Made by a program: the position numbers and the translations under genes
Notes under the pieces: model-generated
Seen by the model: only the letters and a program-made list of their open reading frames with translations
Databases searched by the model: none
Told to the model about the DNA's origin: nothing
Shown: one piece after another, positions 33,212 to 42,413 of the stretch
Layout of the letters: each line of letters starts with the position of its first letter
Numbering within the stretch: position 1 is the first letter of the stretch
Origin: a virus
DNA: 64,000 nt
Strand: one strand, 5' to 3'
IMG/VR virus record: IMGVR_UViG_3300027749_000070
Span: 1 to 64,000 of that record

Positions 33212-34280
33212 CCTTTTTTAATTTTTTAGTAAACTTCTTTTTTACAGGTTTTGTTAATAGATTAGCTACTTTTACTTTTTGTAAAGCAGTATAATTTGGT
33301 TGGCTAAAATCGTTAGTAGAAAATTGTAGTGTATTTGCCATACTATTTGGTCCCATAAATTTTAATATAGAACTATCTTTATTAGAAATAGATGGACCCA
33401 TATCAATGGCTTCTGCTATGTTAATTTCTGTTTTTATATTACCTTTATTAGAAGTATCATAAACATTAAATTTCATCTTATCATATATAGCGGATTTAAA
33501 TTCAAAGAATTTTTTAACATGCTCTACATTTTTCTTATCATCATCAGAAAATCCAATTGAAACTTTTGCGTTTATTTTAGAACCATATTCATTACATATT
33601 TCTATAAATTTCCCAAGTACCATTTTTTTAGCCTCTTCAATTCTTATTGAACCACTAATTTTAAAATCTTTTTTGAAAGATTCTGATAAAGGAACACCAA
33701 CACCATAATATTTACAACATTCTAAATATGTTTTAATTAAATCATTTTCAGTAAATTTACAATTATATTTTCTAGTATAAGATCTTTTTTCAAAAACTTT
33801 TGCAAATTTCAAACAATTTTCATACATTAAATCCTGTTGCTCAACAGTCAAACAATTATCTATAACATATTTTGCACCTTCTTTTATGGTATTATACTCA
33901 TGCCCCCTTGCAGTAATAATTGCAAATAAAGCACCTTCTGTTAGACACTTTATAAATTTATTCCAAGAAGGACCAAATGCCCCTTCTTCAATTGCTAATC
34001 TAACATCATTGACAAATGATTTATTACCACGTGGACCAAAATCTCTAAATTCTTCATAAGCCTTAGCTGCGTCATTGTCACGAATTCTATAATTAGAATC
34101 ATCTCTTATTAAAGCAAATTCGGATGGTGATATAGAGACTTGTTCCCAAGTACCATTAACTAATTTATCCATATAAATTATGGTTGGCATGTGTAGAATA
34201 TTGTCATCCCAGTCAAAACCATAGTAAAAAAGTCTATTTACCTTATTATTTTCCATAAATGAATTATAATTATTCAGCAT
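33177..34280 (-). CDS. HAD-superfamily phosphatase-like protein
   Basis: A 367-residue protein. FDWDDNILHMPT (D23, D25) is HAD motif I, FAIITARGHEY is motif II and GFSDDDKKNVEHV is the acidic motif IV. A large insertion between motifs I and II acts as cap. The C-terminal 90 residues are a basic, disordered-looking tail (KPVKKKFTKKLKKDAKSK). The start MLNNYNSFMEN is a weaker version of the shared leader. It probably dephosphorylates a small phosphorylated substrate. Packaging in the head is possible but uncertain. An ATAATATATA box ends 4 nt before the ATG. Confidence 0.7.
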   Translation of the reverse strand: MLNNYNSFMENNKVNRLFYYGFDWDDNILHMPTIIYMDKLVNGTWEQVSISPSEFALIRDDSNYRIRDNDAAKAYEEFRDFGPRGNKSFVNDVRLAIEEGAFGPSWNKFIKCLTEGALFAIITARGHEYNTIKEGAKYVIDNCLTVEQQDLMYENCLKFAKVFEKRSYTRKYNCKFTENDLIKTYLECCKYYGVGVPLSESFKKDFKISGSIRIEEAKKMVLGKFIEICNEYGSKINAKVSIGFSDDDKKNVEHVKKFFEFKSAIYDKMKFNVYDTSNKGNIKTEINIAEAIDMGPSISNKDSSILKFMGPNSMANTLQFSTNDFSQPNYTALQKVKVANLLTKPVKKKFTKKLKKDAKSKNNDNPA

Positions 34281-34385
34281 ATATTATATATTATATCACA
34301 AAATTACAAAAAAATCTTTTAATTATCAAATATTATGCGATATTTCTTTTTAGATAGGGACATATCAATTATTTATATATAATTT

Positions 34386-35264
34386 ATGATAATAAGTAAA
34401 AAAGTATTGGTAAAAATATCTTCTAGTAATTTTAAATGGTATAAAAATAAAGGATATGAAGTTTGCAATGGTAAAATTATAGAAATTGATATAGAAGATA
34501 TTACAAAATCATCTAGTGTTATATTGGATGTGAAATGTGATGAATGTGGAAATATAAATACTTTAATGCACAATAGATACATTAATAATATAATGAAAAA
34601 TGAAAAATATTTTTGCAAAAATTGTGGCACTAAAAATGCAAGCAAAACTAATATTATAAAATACGGTTCAAAATCACCACTTACAAATATAAAAATTATT
34701 AAAAAAACAAAAGAAACTATGCTCAATAAATTTGGCGTAGATAATATTTCCAAAGCTGATTATATCAAAAAGGAAAGATCTGAATTAATGAAAATTAATT
34801 CAGATGATTATAATAAAATTATACATAGTAAATATGGTTCAAATGTATCTAAATTAGACTGGATTAAAGAAAAGAAAAAAGAAACTTGTTTAAAAAATTG
34901 GGGTGTAGAGAATCCATCTCAAAACCCTTTTCTTTTTGAAAAGGCACAAAAAGCTGGTAAAAAAATTAAATTACATGAAATCGGCTTATATTATCGTGGA
35001 ACTTATGAAAAACATTTTTTGGATTATTGCCAATTAAATAATATAATAGTTGAAAAAGGTCCGTCAATAAGTTTTATATTCAATGGTAAGAAAAAATATT
35101 ATCATTCTGATTTTTATATAAAGGATAGAAATATAATAATAGAGGTTAAATCCTCATATTATTATGAAAAATATAAAGACTTAAATATAGAAAAAGAAAA
35201 AGCAGCCATTAATAATGGATATAATTTCTTGTTTCTAATTGATAAAAATTATAAACAAATTTAA
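34386..35264 (+). CDS. Homing endonuclease, KYG repeats plus PD-(D/E)XK domain
   Basis: A 292-residue free-standing endonuclease. The N-terminal zinc ribbon (CDECGN, CKNCGT) is followed by three or four KYG/KFGV/KYGSN/NWGVEN repeats at residues 90-190. The C-terminal nuclease (YYRGTYEKHFLDYC, KKYYHSDFYI, IIIEVKSSYYY) has the D...E-x-K core of PD-(D/E)XK/Vsr-type enzymes. The same N-terminal parts are joined to an HNH domain in the gene at 19588-20685, showing domain exchange. A TTTATATATA box ends 4 nt before the ATG. Confidence 0.75.
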   Translation: MIISKKVLVKISSSNFKWYKNKGYEVCNGKIIEIDIEDITKSSSVILDVKCDECGNINTLMHNRYINNIMKNEKYFCKNCGTKNASKTNIIKYGSKSPLTNIKIIKKTKETMLNKFGVDNISKADYIKKERSELMKINSDDYNKIIHSKYGSNVSKLDWIKEKKKETCLKNWGVENPSQNPFLFEKAQKAGKKIKLHEIGLYYRGTYEKHFLDYCQLNNIIVEKGPSISFIFNGKKKYYHSDFYIKDRNIIIEVKSSYYYEKYKDLNIEKEKAAINNGYNFLFLIDKNYKQI

Positions 35265-35605
35265 ATTGTGGTAAATATAATCTCAAATTTAAATCCTTTA
35301 TTTTCTAATGATTTAATATAAAAATTAATATATTGTGGATCACCCTCCATTTTTAAAATATAATAGCTATCAGGAGAAGATATAGTTATTGGCATTTTAC
35401 TATTTTTAGAACCAATTTTATATACATTATATTTTTCATCATCAAAATCCTTCTTTATAAAGGAAACGGCTCTATTATAAAGTTCATTAGTATCAAATTC
35501 TAATTCCGCAATAGAATTAGGTAACCCAATTCTATCTTTTGAGTCATCAATTATATTTCCATCAAAATCTACATTAAATGCTTCAAATAATTTTAAATAT
35601 TTCAT
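35261..35605 (-). CDS. Hypothetical protein with head-targeting-like leader
   Basis: Not recognised. 114 residues from the ATG at 35605, which gives MKYLKLFEAFN (LFE). The in-frame extension to 35653 runs through the upstream terminator and is rejected as start. The remainder looks like a small alpha/beta domain (NELYNRAVSFIKKDFDDEKYNVYKIGSKN...YYILKMEGDPQYINFYIKSLENKGFKFEI). Its stop overlaps the convergent endonuclease gene by 4 nt. Confidence 0.6.
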   Translation of the reverse strand: MKYLKLFEAFNVDFDGNIIDDSKDRIGLPNSIAELEFDTNELYNRAVSFIKKDFDDEKYNVYKIGSKNSKMPITISSPDSYYILKMEGDPQYINFYIKSLENKGFKFEIIFTTI

Positions 35606-35628
35606 TTTGTTAATTTTTTCAAAAGCAA

Positions 35629-35668
35629 AATCCCGGAAGCTTGACTGAATCAATTACATCCGGGACTT
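35629..35668 (-). terminator. Terminator after acidic protein gene
   Basis: TCCCGGA (35631-35637) and TCCGGGA (35659-35665) pair across 21 nt. On the minus strand this is followed by TTTTGCTTTTG. Confidence 0.65.
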
Positions 35669-35681
35669 TAAATTTTTAAAA

Positions 35682-35999
35682 TTATTTCTTTTTTCTTAAA
35701 AAAGATGCAAAAGATTCTAATTTTGCTTCACCAATTGGCGCTTGTGCTTGTGCTTGTGCTGGAGCTCCGAAATCTTCTTCTTCTTCTTCTTCTCCACCTT
35801 CGATATCCATATCTTCTTCACCTTCTTCTGGTAATTCTTCCATACCTTCCTCGTTTCCCATGTCTTCGTGGTCTTCACCACCTTCTAGTTCAAATTCTTC
35901 AACTACTTCATCATCTTGCATAGCGGAAACCTTGATTGTATTTTCTTCAGTTTCTTCTATTGTGATCATATAGCCATGTACTTCAAATGTTAATTTCAT
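35682..35999 (-). CDS. Acidic small protein, possible head-core/scaffold protein
   Basis: 105 residues. A short beta domain (MKLTFEVHGYMITIEETEENTIKVSAM) leads into a very acidic stretch of about 45 residues, then Ala-Gln repeats (APAQAQAQAP) and a basic tail KLESFASFLRKKK. The composition recalls small acidic head-core proteins of T4-like phages (gp67 type), but there is no convincing homology. An exact TTAATATATA box 16 nt upstream indicates phage-promoter expression. Confidence 0.5.
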   Translation of the reverse strand: MKLTFEVHGYMITIEETEENTIKVSAMQDDEVVEEFELEGGEDHEDMGNEEGMEELPEEGEEDMDIEGGEEEEEEDFGAPAQAQAQAPIGEAKLESFASFLRKKK

Positions 36000-36015
36000 A
36001 TTACTATTTTTCTTT

Positions 36016-36025
36016 TATATATTAA
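36016..36025 (-). promoter_or_regulatory. TTAATATATA phage promoter box
   Basis: Exact decamer 16 nt before the ATG at 35999, followed by an A-rich leader. Confidence 0.6.
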
Positions 36026-36075
36026 AATTATATATTGCTTTTTAAATCTTTTAATAAATCTATCATATAATTACT

Positions 36076-36735
36076 ATGAAAAAATTAGCATCGGATTACC
36101 GAAATTATCTCAATTCTAGAATACCCGAAAGTATTGTTAAGAAAACAATTCAAAATAATTCTAACTTTATCATTGATAATGAAAAAGGATTTATGTTGGA
36201 TATTTATACAAAACTATTAAATGATAGAATCGTGTTCCTTAATGACGAAATTGATACATATACCTCTGAATTAGTTAAAAGTCAATTACTTTACTTAGAA
36301 CAATTAGACAATAAAAAAGATATTAAAATGTATATTAATTCACCAGGTGGCTCAGTATATGACGGCTTAGGTATACTAGATACAATGGACTATATTAGAC
36401 CAGATATTATTACCATAAATACTGGCTTAGCAGCTTCAATGGCAGCTGTTATACTTTGTTATGGTACAGAAGGCAAAAGAAAATCATTAAAGCGTTCTAG
36501 AACAATGATACATCAACCAATTGGTTATACTGGTTATGCACAAGCTTCGGATATAGAAATTGATGCAAAAGAAATTAATTCTCTTAAAAAAGAATTATAT
36601 GAAATTATATCAGAAAGAACTGGACAGCAGTATGATAAAGTAGAAAGAGATTCTGATAGAGATTATTGGATGACATCCACTGAGGCAAAAAAATATGGTA
36701 TAATTGACGAAGTGATAAAAACAAGAAAAAAGTAA
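36076..36735 (+). CDS. clpP: ClpP-type serine protease
   Basis: A 219-residue protein with full ClpP sequence features: INSPGGSVYDGLGILDTM, GLAASMAAVIL (nucleophile S121), MIHQPIG (H146), SDIEIDAKEI, ERTGQQYDKVERDSDRD (D192) and TEAKKYGIIDEV. The catalytic triad is intact. The N-terminal 45 residues differ from host ClpP and may replace the axial loops or act as a propeptide. It could modify host proteolysis or serve as the phage's maturation protease. No ClpX/ClpA partner is encoded here, so a host ATPase would be needed for the first role. Confidence 0.9.
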   Translation: MKKLASDYRNYLNSRIPESIVKKTIQNNSNFIIDNEKGFMLDIYTKLLNDRIVFLNDEIDTYTSELVKSQLLYLEQLDNKKDIKMYINSPGGSVYDGLGILDTMDYIRPDIITINTGLAASMAAVILCYGTEGKRKSLKRSRTMIHQPIGYTGYAQASDIEIDAKEINSLKKELYEIISERTGQQYDKVERDSDRDYWMTSTEAKKYGIIDEVIKTRKK

Positions 36736-36757
36736 TATATAACAAAATAAAAAAATT

Positions 36758-37582
36758 ATGAAAGAAACTAAAAAGAAATATTTAAACTCTGAGTTTTTAA
36801 GCACTGCTGTTTGTTATTGTATACCTGAAACAAAAGCTACTATTAATTATTTAGAGCAAATTGAAACTGGAGAAAATGATGGTTATAAAGAATTTTCAAT
36901 TCAAGTTAAACAAACAGATATTTATTGTGAAAAAATAACTGTACCAAAAACAATAAATAATATCCTTATTAATACTTTAATTAAAAAGTTATATAATAAA
37001 TATATGGATTTAGCGAGTAATAATGATAAAAGTATAAAGTCAAAGCTACCAAATCATAAAAATAATTTTCTAACTAATTGGATTAAAAAAGATTATAACT
37101 TCTTAATTGAAGATAATGATGAGGATTCAAGAAGATTAATTACTAGAATAATACATACTAGCAATAATATGGCGGTTAATAGTAGAATTGGTCCTTCTAA
37201 TTTTATTGTAATTAGTCCAAAATTAATACCTATTTTACAAAATTCAACTAGTTTTATTTATTCATTTAATAATATTAAAGAATATGAAAGTATAACAACA
37301 ATTGGAAACTTAATGGATTTATGTGTGTTTGTAAATTACGATTCTTGTTCCGATGAAATCTTAATAGGACGACATTCAAGTCAAAATAATTTTGGTGGGG
37401 TTGCTCTATTAGAAAATTCTATTAATATAGAAGATAAATTTATTACTTGGATTGGAGCTATTGATTTTATGTCACCTACATCAAAGTATATGTTTGACAC
37501 TATCAAAGTTAAAATTGTAGAAGAATTACCATGGTATAAACAATTTGTTTATAAAATTCTTAAAAAGAGAAAGTTAATTTAA
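36758..37582 (+). CDS. Hypothetical protein
   Basis: Not recognised; 274 residues. The N-terminus is basic, followed by TAVCYCIPETKATINYLEQIETGENDGYKEFSIQV. Later segments (NNMAVNSRIGPSNFIVISPKLIPILQ and IKEYESITTIGNLMDLCVFVNYDSCSDEILIGRH...NNFGGVALLENS) have the alternation of an alpha/beta fold resembling capsid- or vertex-associated proteins. That likeness is only a general impression. A GTAATATATA box precedes the gene. Confidence 0.5.
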   Translation: MKETKKKYLNSEFLSTAVCYCIPETKATINYLEQIETGENDGYKEFSIQVKQTDIYCEKITVPKTINNILINTLIKKLYNKYMDLASNNDKSIKSKLPNHKNNFLTNWIKKDYNFLIEDNDEDSRRLITRIIHTSNNMAVNSRIGPSNFIVISPKLIPILQNSTSFIYSFNNIKEYESITTIGNLMDLCVFVNYDSCSDEILIGRHSSQNNFGGVALLENSINIEDKFITWIGAIDFMSPTSKYMFDTIKVKIVEELPWYKQFVYKILKKRKLI

Positions 37583-37598
37583 TTACACTTACTATTAC

Positions 37599-37660
37599 TA
37601 AATTCCATAACTATTATATAAACCATTAAAGTTTTTTTAATATAATAGTTATGGAATTTA
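37599..37660. repeat. 21-bp perfect inverted repeat containing the uvsW start codon
   Basis: Arms 37599-37619 and 37640-37660 are exact inverted repeats with a 20-nt loop. The right arm holds the TATAAT-like box, the ATG at 37651 and the next two codons, so the start codon can be sequestered in a hairpin if the arms are transcribed. Confidence 0.9.
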
Positions 37661-39225
37661 CATATGATCCAAAAACAGAGAAATTAATAGTAGCACAAGC
37701 AACAAGAACCGAATATCATCAATTAGATATTTGGCTTACAAGAAATCCCAAGGGATATCGTTTCACACCTGCATTTAAAGCGGGGTATTGGGATGGTAAA
37801 GATTCAGTTTTTAATGGCGGTAAAATAAATCAAGGGCTATGGAAAGAATGTCTTAAAGCATGTCAAATAATAAATGCAAAATTCACTATTACAAATAAGG
37901 AAGAATTTCCAATTAATAGAAATGTAACATTTGAAAAAGTACAAGAATTTTGTAAAGATTTTTTTAAAAACCATAAAGTTAAAAAAGACGGCGAATGGAT
38001 CCCATTTATGCCTTATGATCACCAAATAGAAACCGCATTTAAAATATTAAAGAACCGCTATTGTTTAGCAGAAGTTGCTACGTCAGGTGGTAAATCTTTA
38101 ATTATTAGTATTGTATATTTTTATACTTTAACACATCTTAATCCGGATGCTAAAATGCTTTTAATAGTTCCGTCAATATCATTAGTTACGCAGTTCTTTG
38201 ATGATATTATAGATTACAATATTGGTCAAAATAAAGATTTAGATGGAGGTAATCCTAATAAATTAACCTTAAATATCGAAGAAATTATGTCTGATAGACC
38301 TAGGAAGCATTCTAATGCCGAAAATCCAAATATTTGTATAGGAACTTATCAATCTTTAATTAATTATCCTAATGATTTTTTCGAACAATTTCATACTGTA
38401 GCATGTGATGAAGCACATACCTGTAAAGCAAAATCGTTAAAAACTATTCTAAATAAAACATTTGGACACGCCTATAATAGATATGGCGTATCAGGTACAT
38501 TTCCAACAGAAGAAACTATGGAAATATTAACCATACAATCTGTTCTTGGTCCAATTATATCTAATGTAGAAGCAAAAACATTAATTGAAAAAGGTATAAT
38601 TACACAAATGGATATTAAAGTGCTTATGTTAAATCATAATGATAAAGAATTTAATGATAAAGTTGCCTATATTAAAAGAGCGGGTGGTGGTAAAGAAGCT
38701 TATCTAATTGAGAAAGAATATATTCATCAATCTGATAAAAGATTAGAGTTTATGAAAAAAATAGTTGAAAAATGTAATAATAATACATTAATCTTATTTC
38801 ATACAATAGAATATGGACAAAGAATATTAGAAAAAATGTCATCTGAAATAAAAGATAAAGAATTTTATTATATTGATGGTGAAGTTAATGGCAAAAAACG
38901 TGAGGAAATAAAGAAAAATATGGAATTAAATGATGGTAAAGTAAAGATACTCGTTGCTTCTTTTGGGACTTTAAGTACAGGCGTTAGCATTAAAAATCTA
39001 CACAATATTATATTTGCAGATTCTTTCAAATCTGAACAAATGATTATACAAAGTGTGGGTCGAGCATTGAGATTATTTGATGGAAAAAAAACAGCAAATA
39101 TTTTTGATTTAGTTGATATTTTTGAAAAAGATCCTAATAATATTTTTTACAAGCAATTCTTAGAACGTGAATCCTTCTATGTTAAGAGATCTTATCCTTA
39201 TAAAATACTTAAAATAAACTTATAA
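37651..39225 (+). CDS. uvsW: UvsW-like SF2 helicase
   Basis: A 524-residue superfamily 2 helicase. Residues 1-110 form the small N-terminal domain typical of UvsW (NPKGYRFTPAFKAGYWDGK). ATSGGKS (residues 143-149) is Walker A, DEAH (253-256) is motif II, SGTF is motif III and QSVGRALR is motif VI. In T4, UvsW remodels forks and D-loops, unwinds R-loops and switches replication from origin-dependent to recombination-dependent. Length is close to T4 UvsW (503). A homing endonuclease gene follows directly. Confidence 0.9.
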   Translation: MEFTYDPKTEKLIVAQATRTEYHQLDIWLTRNPKGYRFTPAFKAGYWDGKDSVFNGGKINQGLWKECLKACQIINAKFTITNKEEFPINRNVTFEKVQEFCKDFFKNHKVKKDGEWIPFMPYDHQIETAFKILKNRYCLAEVATSGGKSLIISIVYFYTLTHLNPDAKMLLIVPSISLVTQFFDDIIDYNIGQNKDLDGGNPNKLTLNIEEIMSDRPRKHSNAENPNICIGTYQSLINYPNDFFEQFHTVACDEAHTCKAKSLKTILNKTFGHAYNRYGVSGTFPTEETMEILTIQSVLGPIISNVEAKTLIEKGIITQMDIKVLMLNHNDKEFNDKVAYIKRAGGGKEAYLIEKEYIHQSDKRLEFMKKIVEKCNNNTLILFHTIEYGQRILEKMSSEIKDKEFYYIDGEVNGKKREEIKKNMELNDGKVKILVASFGTLSTGVSIKNLHNIIFADSFKSEQMIIQSVGRALRLFDGKKTANIFDLVDIFEKDPNNIFYKQFLERESFYVKRSYPYKILKINL

Positions 39226-39265
39226 GTGTTCCAAACAAAGCAAGTAGTTTTCGAATATATAATAT

Positions 39266-40915
39266 ATGTTAAAAGATAAATTATTAGTAAATGGAAAATT
39301 TGATAGTAGGACAAAAGAAGAATATATTAAAAAACATTATCCTTTATATTATCAAGAGATATTAGACTTTGTTATATTATATAAATTTGAAAATTTTGAA
39401 TGGAAAAGAAAATTATATCATTATATGTATGATATTAAAAATATACCTATATGTGTATGTGGTAATGAAATAAATTTTAGAGGTAGAATAGAAAAAATCT
39501 ATAACGATTTTTGTTCAACAAAATGTTCAGCTATAAATGTTTCAGTTAAAAGAATGGAAACATTAGAGAAAAATAACATGGAAAAATATGGTGTTAAAAA
39601 TGTTTTTCAATTAGACTCAGTTAAACAAAAAAGCAAAAATACTTGTTTAGAAAAATATGGTTTCGATAATCAAAACAAATCAGTTATAATAAAGAATAAA
39701 ATAAAGGAAACTAATTTAAAAAAATACGGAAGTGAATATTATATGGGTAGTTTGGATTTTATGGAAAAATCTAAAACAACATGCTTAGAAAAATATGGCA
39801 GTACTCATCCTATGAAAAATTTAGATATCAAAGAAAAGTTAAAAAATGTATTTATAAAAAAATATGGCACTAATACTATTTCAGAAAATGATAAATTTAG
39901 AAAAGATAATTTTTGTATAGCAAAAAATATAAATTATATTAAATATATTGGAAATCGTATTTCTCTATTTAAATGTGATTTAGGAAAAAACCACGAGTTT
40001 GAAATATCTAAAAATATTTATATAACTAGAACAAAAGCCAATAATCCTTTATGCACTATTTGTTATCCTATATCAGAAAATAATTCAATAAAAGAATTAG
40101 AACTATTAAGATTTATTCAAGAAAATTATAAAGGTGAAATTTTACCTGGGTGGAGAGGTCAACTAGAAATAGATATTTATTTACCCGAATTAAATATAGG
40201 ATTCGAATTTAATGGACTTTACTGGCATTCAGAAGAATATAAAAAAAATAATTACCACTTAGATAAAACATTATTTTTTAAAGATAAAGGCATAAAGATT
40301 ATACACATATGGGAGGATGATTGGGATAACAAGAAAGATATAATAAAAAGCCAAATTATAAATTATTTAGGATTAACAGAAACGAAAATATTCGCTAGAA
40401 AATGTCAAATTAGAGAAATTATAGATTCGTCTAATTTTTTAGATACTAATCATATTCAAGGAAATGCTAAATCTGTTATTAAATTAGGGTTATTTTATAA
40501 TAATGAGTTAGTTTCTGTTATGTCATTTGATAATTTTGAAGGTAGAAAGAAGATGGAACAAAGTGGATGGAATTTAAGCAGATTTTGTAATAAAATAAAT
40601 TATAATGTTATTGGTGGTGCAAGTAAATTATTAAATTATTTTATTAAAACTTATACCCCATCGAGAATAATTAGTTATGCTGATCGTAGTTGGTCTGAAG
40701 GGAATTTGTACTACCAATTAGGATTTAAATTGGTAAACGAAAGTAAACCAGATTATAAATATATCGTTAATAACGTTAGAGAAAATAAAACAAAATATAA
40801 AAAATCTAAATTAATTAAAAACGGATTTATAGGCACAGAAAAAGAAATAACAGAAAATCTTGGTTATAAGAGAATATACGATTGTGGTAAAATTAAATTT
40901 GAATATATCTTATAA
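39266..40915 (+). CDS. Large homing endonuclease with KYG repeats and Vsr-like domain
   Basis: A 549-residue free-standing endonuclease. Two zinc-type pairs (CVCGN, CSTKC) are followed by five EKYG-type repeats (residues about 110-215). A Vsr-like/EDxHD nuclease follows: LEIDIYLPELNIGFEFNGLYWHSE, and IIHIWEDDWDNKKDIIKSQI. The C-terminal 180 residues (RKCQIREI, HIQGNAKSVIKLGLFYNNELV, YADRSWSEGNLYYQLGF) are a domain often fused to such phage endonucleases. The central nuclease is related to the one inside the polymerase split intein. It sits just downstream of uvsW, a plausible homing target. Confidence 0.8.
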   Translation: MLKDKLLVNGKFDSRTKEEYIKKHYPLYYQEILDFVILYKFENFEWKRKLYHYMYDIKNIPICVCGNEINFRGRIEKIYNDFCSTKCSAINVSVKRMETLEKNNMEKYGVKNVFQLDSVKQKSKNTCLEKYGFDNQNKSVIIKNKIKETNLKKYGSEYYMGSLDFMEKSKTTCLEKYGSTHPMKNLDIKEKLKNVFIKKYGTNTISENDKFRKDNFCIAKNINYIKYIGNRISLFKCDLGKNHEFEISKNIYITRTKANNPLCTICYPISENNSIKELELLRFIQENYKGEILPGWRGQLEIDIYLPELNIGFEFNGLYWHSEEYKKNNYHLDKTLFFKDKGIKIIHIWEDDWDNKKDIIKSQIINYLGLTETKIFARKCQIREIIDSSNFLDTNHIQGNAKSVIKLGLFYNNELVSVMSFDNFEGRKKMEQSGWNLSRFCNKINYNVIGGASKLLNYFIKTYTPSRIISYADRSWSEGNLYYQLGFKLVNESKPDYKYIVNNVRENKTKYKKSKLIKNGFIGTEKEITENLGYKRIYDCGKIKFEYIL

Positions 40916-40938
40916 ATTATTGAAAATAAATTTATAAA

Positions 40939-40965
40939 AAAAGACGGTGTTTAACACCGTCTTTT
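40939..40965. terminator. Bidirectional terminator
   Basis: AAAAGACGGTGTT and AACACCGTCTTTT around TA, between the convergent genes ending at 40915 (+) and 40996 (-). Confidence 0.9.
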
Positions 40966-40995
40966 ATTATAAATAAAACAAATAGTCAATTATAT

Positions 40996-42387
40996 CTAAG
41001 CTCTATCTTTAAGTGACTGTAAATCATCTAATCTTTTTTGATTATCTTCTATTTGTTTTTGCAAATCTTTTATCTTAGCGTTTTCTGTTGATAACTCATT
41101 TGTATAAGCGGTTTCTGCTTCAGCGTCTGTCTTTGTTGTATCCACCATATAATTTGTTTTAAATTCTATTTTACCAGCTGGTGTATTTAAGCTATTATAT
41201 TTTGTATTTAGTTCATTAAGTTGCACAGTTTGTTTTTTCATTTCTACCACTATATTACTTGTACCATTAATTGAACTAGCAAATGCACCTGTTGCTTGCT
41301 CTGGATCTCCATTAGCGTTATTTTCTGTATTATTAGTTGTTGTTGCTACTGAACTTATATTAGCTAACTGATCTGTAAAAAGTTTTACAGATTCACCTAA
41401 TACGACTTTTAATCCTATTAAAATAGCACCAGCTGGTCCAAGTGCAACTAAATCTAAAGCTAATACTGCGGCATCTAAAGCTACAATACATTCAGCCATT
41501 ACATTTAAAAACTGTAAAAGTGGATTGATAAGATATTTATACAATGCAATTAAAACTTCATCAGGTAATACAAAATGTATTTTTGGAATTGGCGGAACAC
41601 TTACTTTAACTGGAACTTTTATTGGTGGTGCGCCATTAATAGCAGGCGTTTTTACTTTTGGTGCGGTAACTTCCGCGATCGCACTACCAACAAGTCCAGT
41701 AGTAATCTCATTTAGAGATGTTAAAACATGAACTGCAGCCAAGGAATCTTTTAATATTGTATTTAATAGATGTGAGGTATTATGCAATGTTAATGCTATA
41801 TGTGCGGCACTAAAAGGATTAGCAACAAATAAAGGTGCTGGCGGAATTGCAATTTGTGGAGTGACAACAGCGGTCATACCATTTATAGCTTGTGTAACTG
41901 CTTTTGGGACTTTATCAATCATTTGTTTTACACCACTTTCTATTTGTCTTATTTCTCGTCTTATTTCTTTTTTTAAATCATTTATAGTATCTTTAATCAT
42001 TTGCCTTATATCCATAGGCTCATAATCACCACCATAATATACCATATCTTCTGTCTCGGTTAAATATGCGGTATATCCAGGATTAGGTTGCTTAACGTAT
42101 TCACCGTCAGTAAAAATATAGATATTATCAGCCTCTAAATCTTGTCCCCATAACATTAAATTTAATTCCCTATCAGTTAATTGTGGATTGGTGTTATATG
42201 ATAATATTTTTTTAGCAACTTGCCTATGCGATAGCATATTTAGATCCATAAACTTTAATAAACCAACAACTTCACCATCAAACATATTGACTATTTTATC
42301 AAGAGCCATAGTTTTTAAAATAGCATCTGTATTCTTATCTGCTAAATCAGTTTGTTTTTTAAGTTCTTTTTTAGATTTTTCTGACAT
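40996..42387 (-). CDS. Baseplate/tail-associated structural protein
   Basis: Not recognised by family; 463 residues. The N-terminus is helical, the centre Ala/Pro/Val-rich (AIPPAPLFVANPFSAAHIALTL, PIKVPVKVSVPPIPKIHF) with hydrophobic stretches near residues 300-340. The C-terminus is a coiled coil (ENAKIKDLQKQIEDNQKRLDDL). The hydrophobic middle and coil could suit a membrane-interacting hub or spike-associated protein, as this is the last gene of the baseplate block. An AAATATATA-type box precedes it. Confidence 0.55.
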   Translation of the reverse strand: MSEKSKKELKKQTDLADKNTDAILKTMALDKIVNMFDGEVVGLLKFMDLNMLSHRQVAKKILSYNTNPQLTDRELNLMLWGQDLEADNIYIFTDGEYVKQPNPGYTAYLTETEDMVYYGGDYEPMDIRQMIKDTINDLKKEIRREIRQIESGVKQMIDKVPKAVTQAINGMTAVVTPQIAIPPAPLFVANPFSAAHIALTLHNTSHLLNTILKDSLAAVHVLTSLNEITTGLVGSAIAEVTAPKVKTPAINGAPPIKVPVKVSVPPIPKIHFVLPDEVLIALYKYLINPLLQFLNVMAECIVALDAAVLALDLVALGPAGAILIGLKVVLGESVKLFTDQLANISSVATTTNNTENNANGDPEQATGAFASSINGTSNIVVEMKKQTVQLNELNTKYNSLNTPAGKIEFKTNYMVDTTKTDAEAETAYTNELSTENAKIKDLQKQIEDNQKRLDDLQSLKDRA

Positions 42388-42413
42388 AATTTAATTAAGT
42401 TTGATTATATATT

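Noticed and set aside
35606-35653. N-terminal extension of the gene starting at 35605
   Set aside because: It is the terminator hairpin of the upstream gene. The leader starts at 35605.
35705-35923. Leucine-rich 72-residue plus-strand frame
   Set aside because: It is the antisense of the Glu/Asp repeat region of the acidic protein. GAA/GAT repeats read as Leu/His on the other strand.
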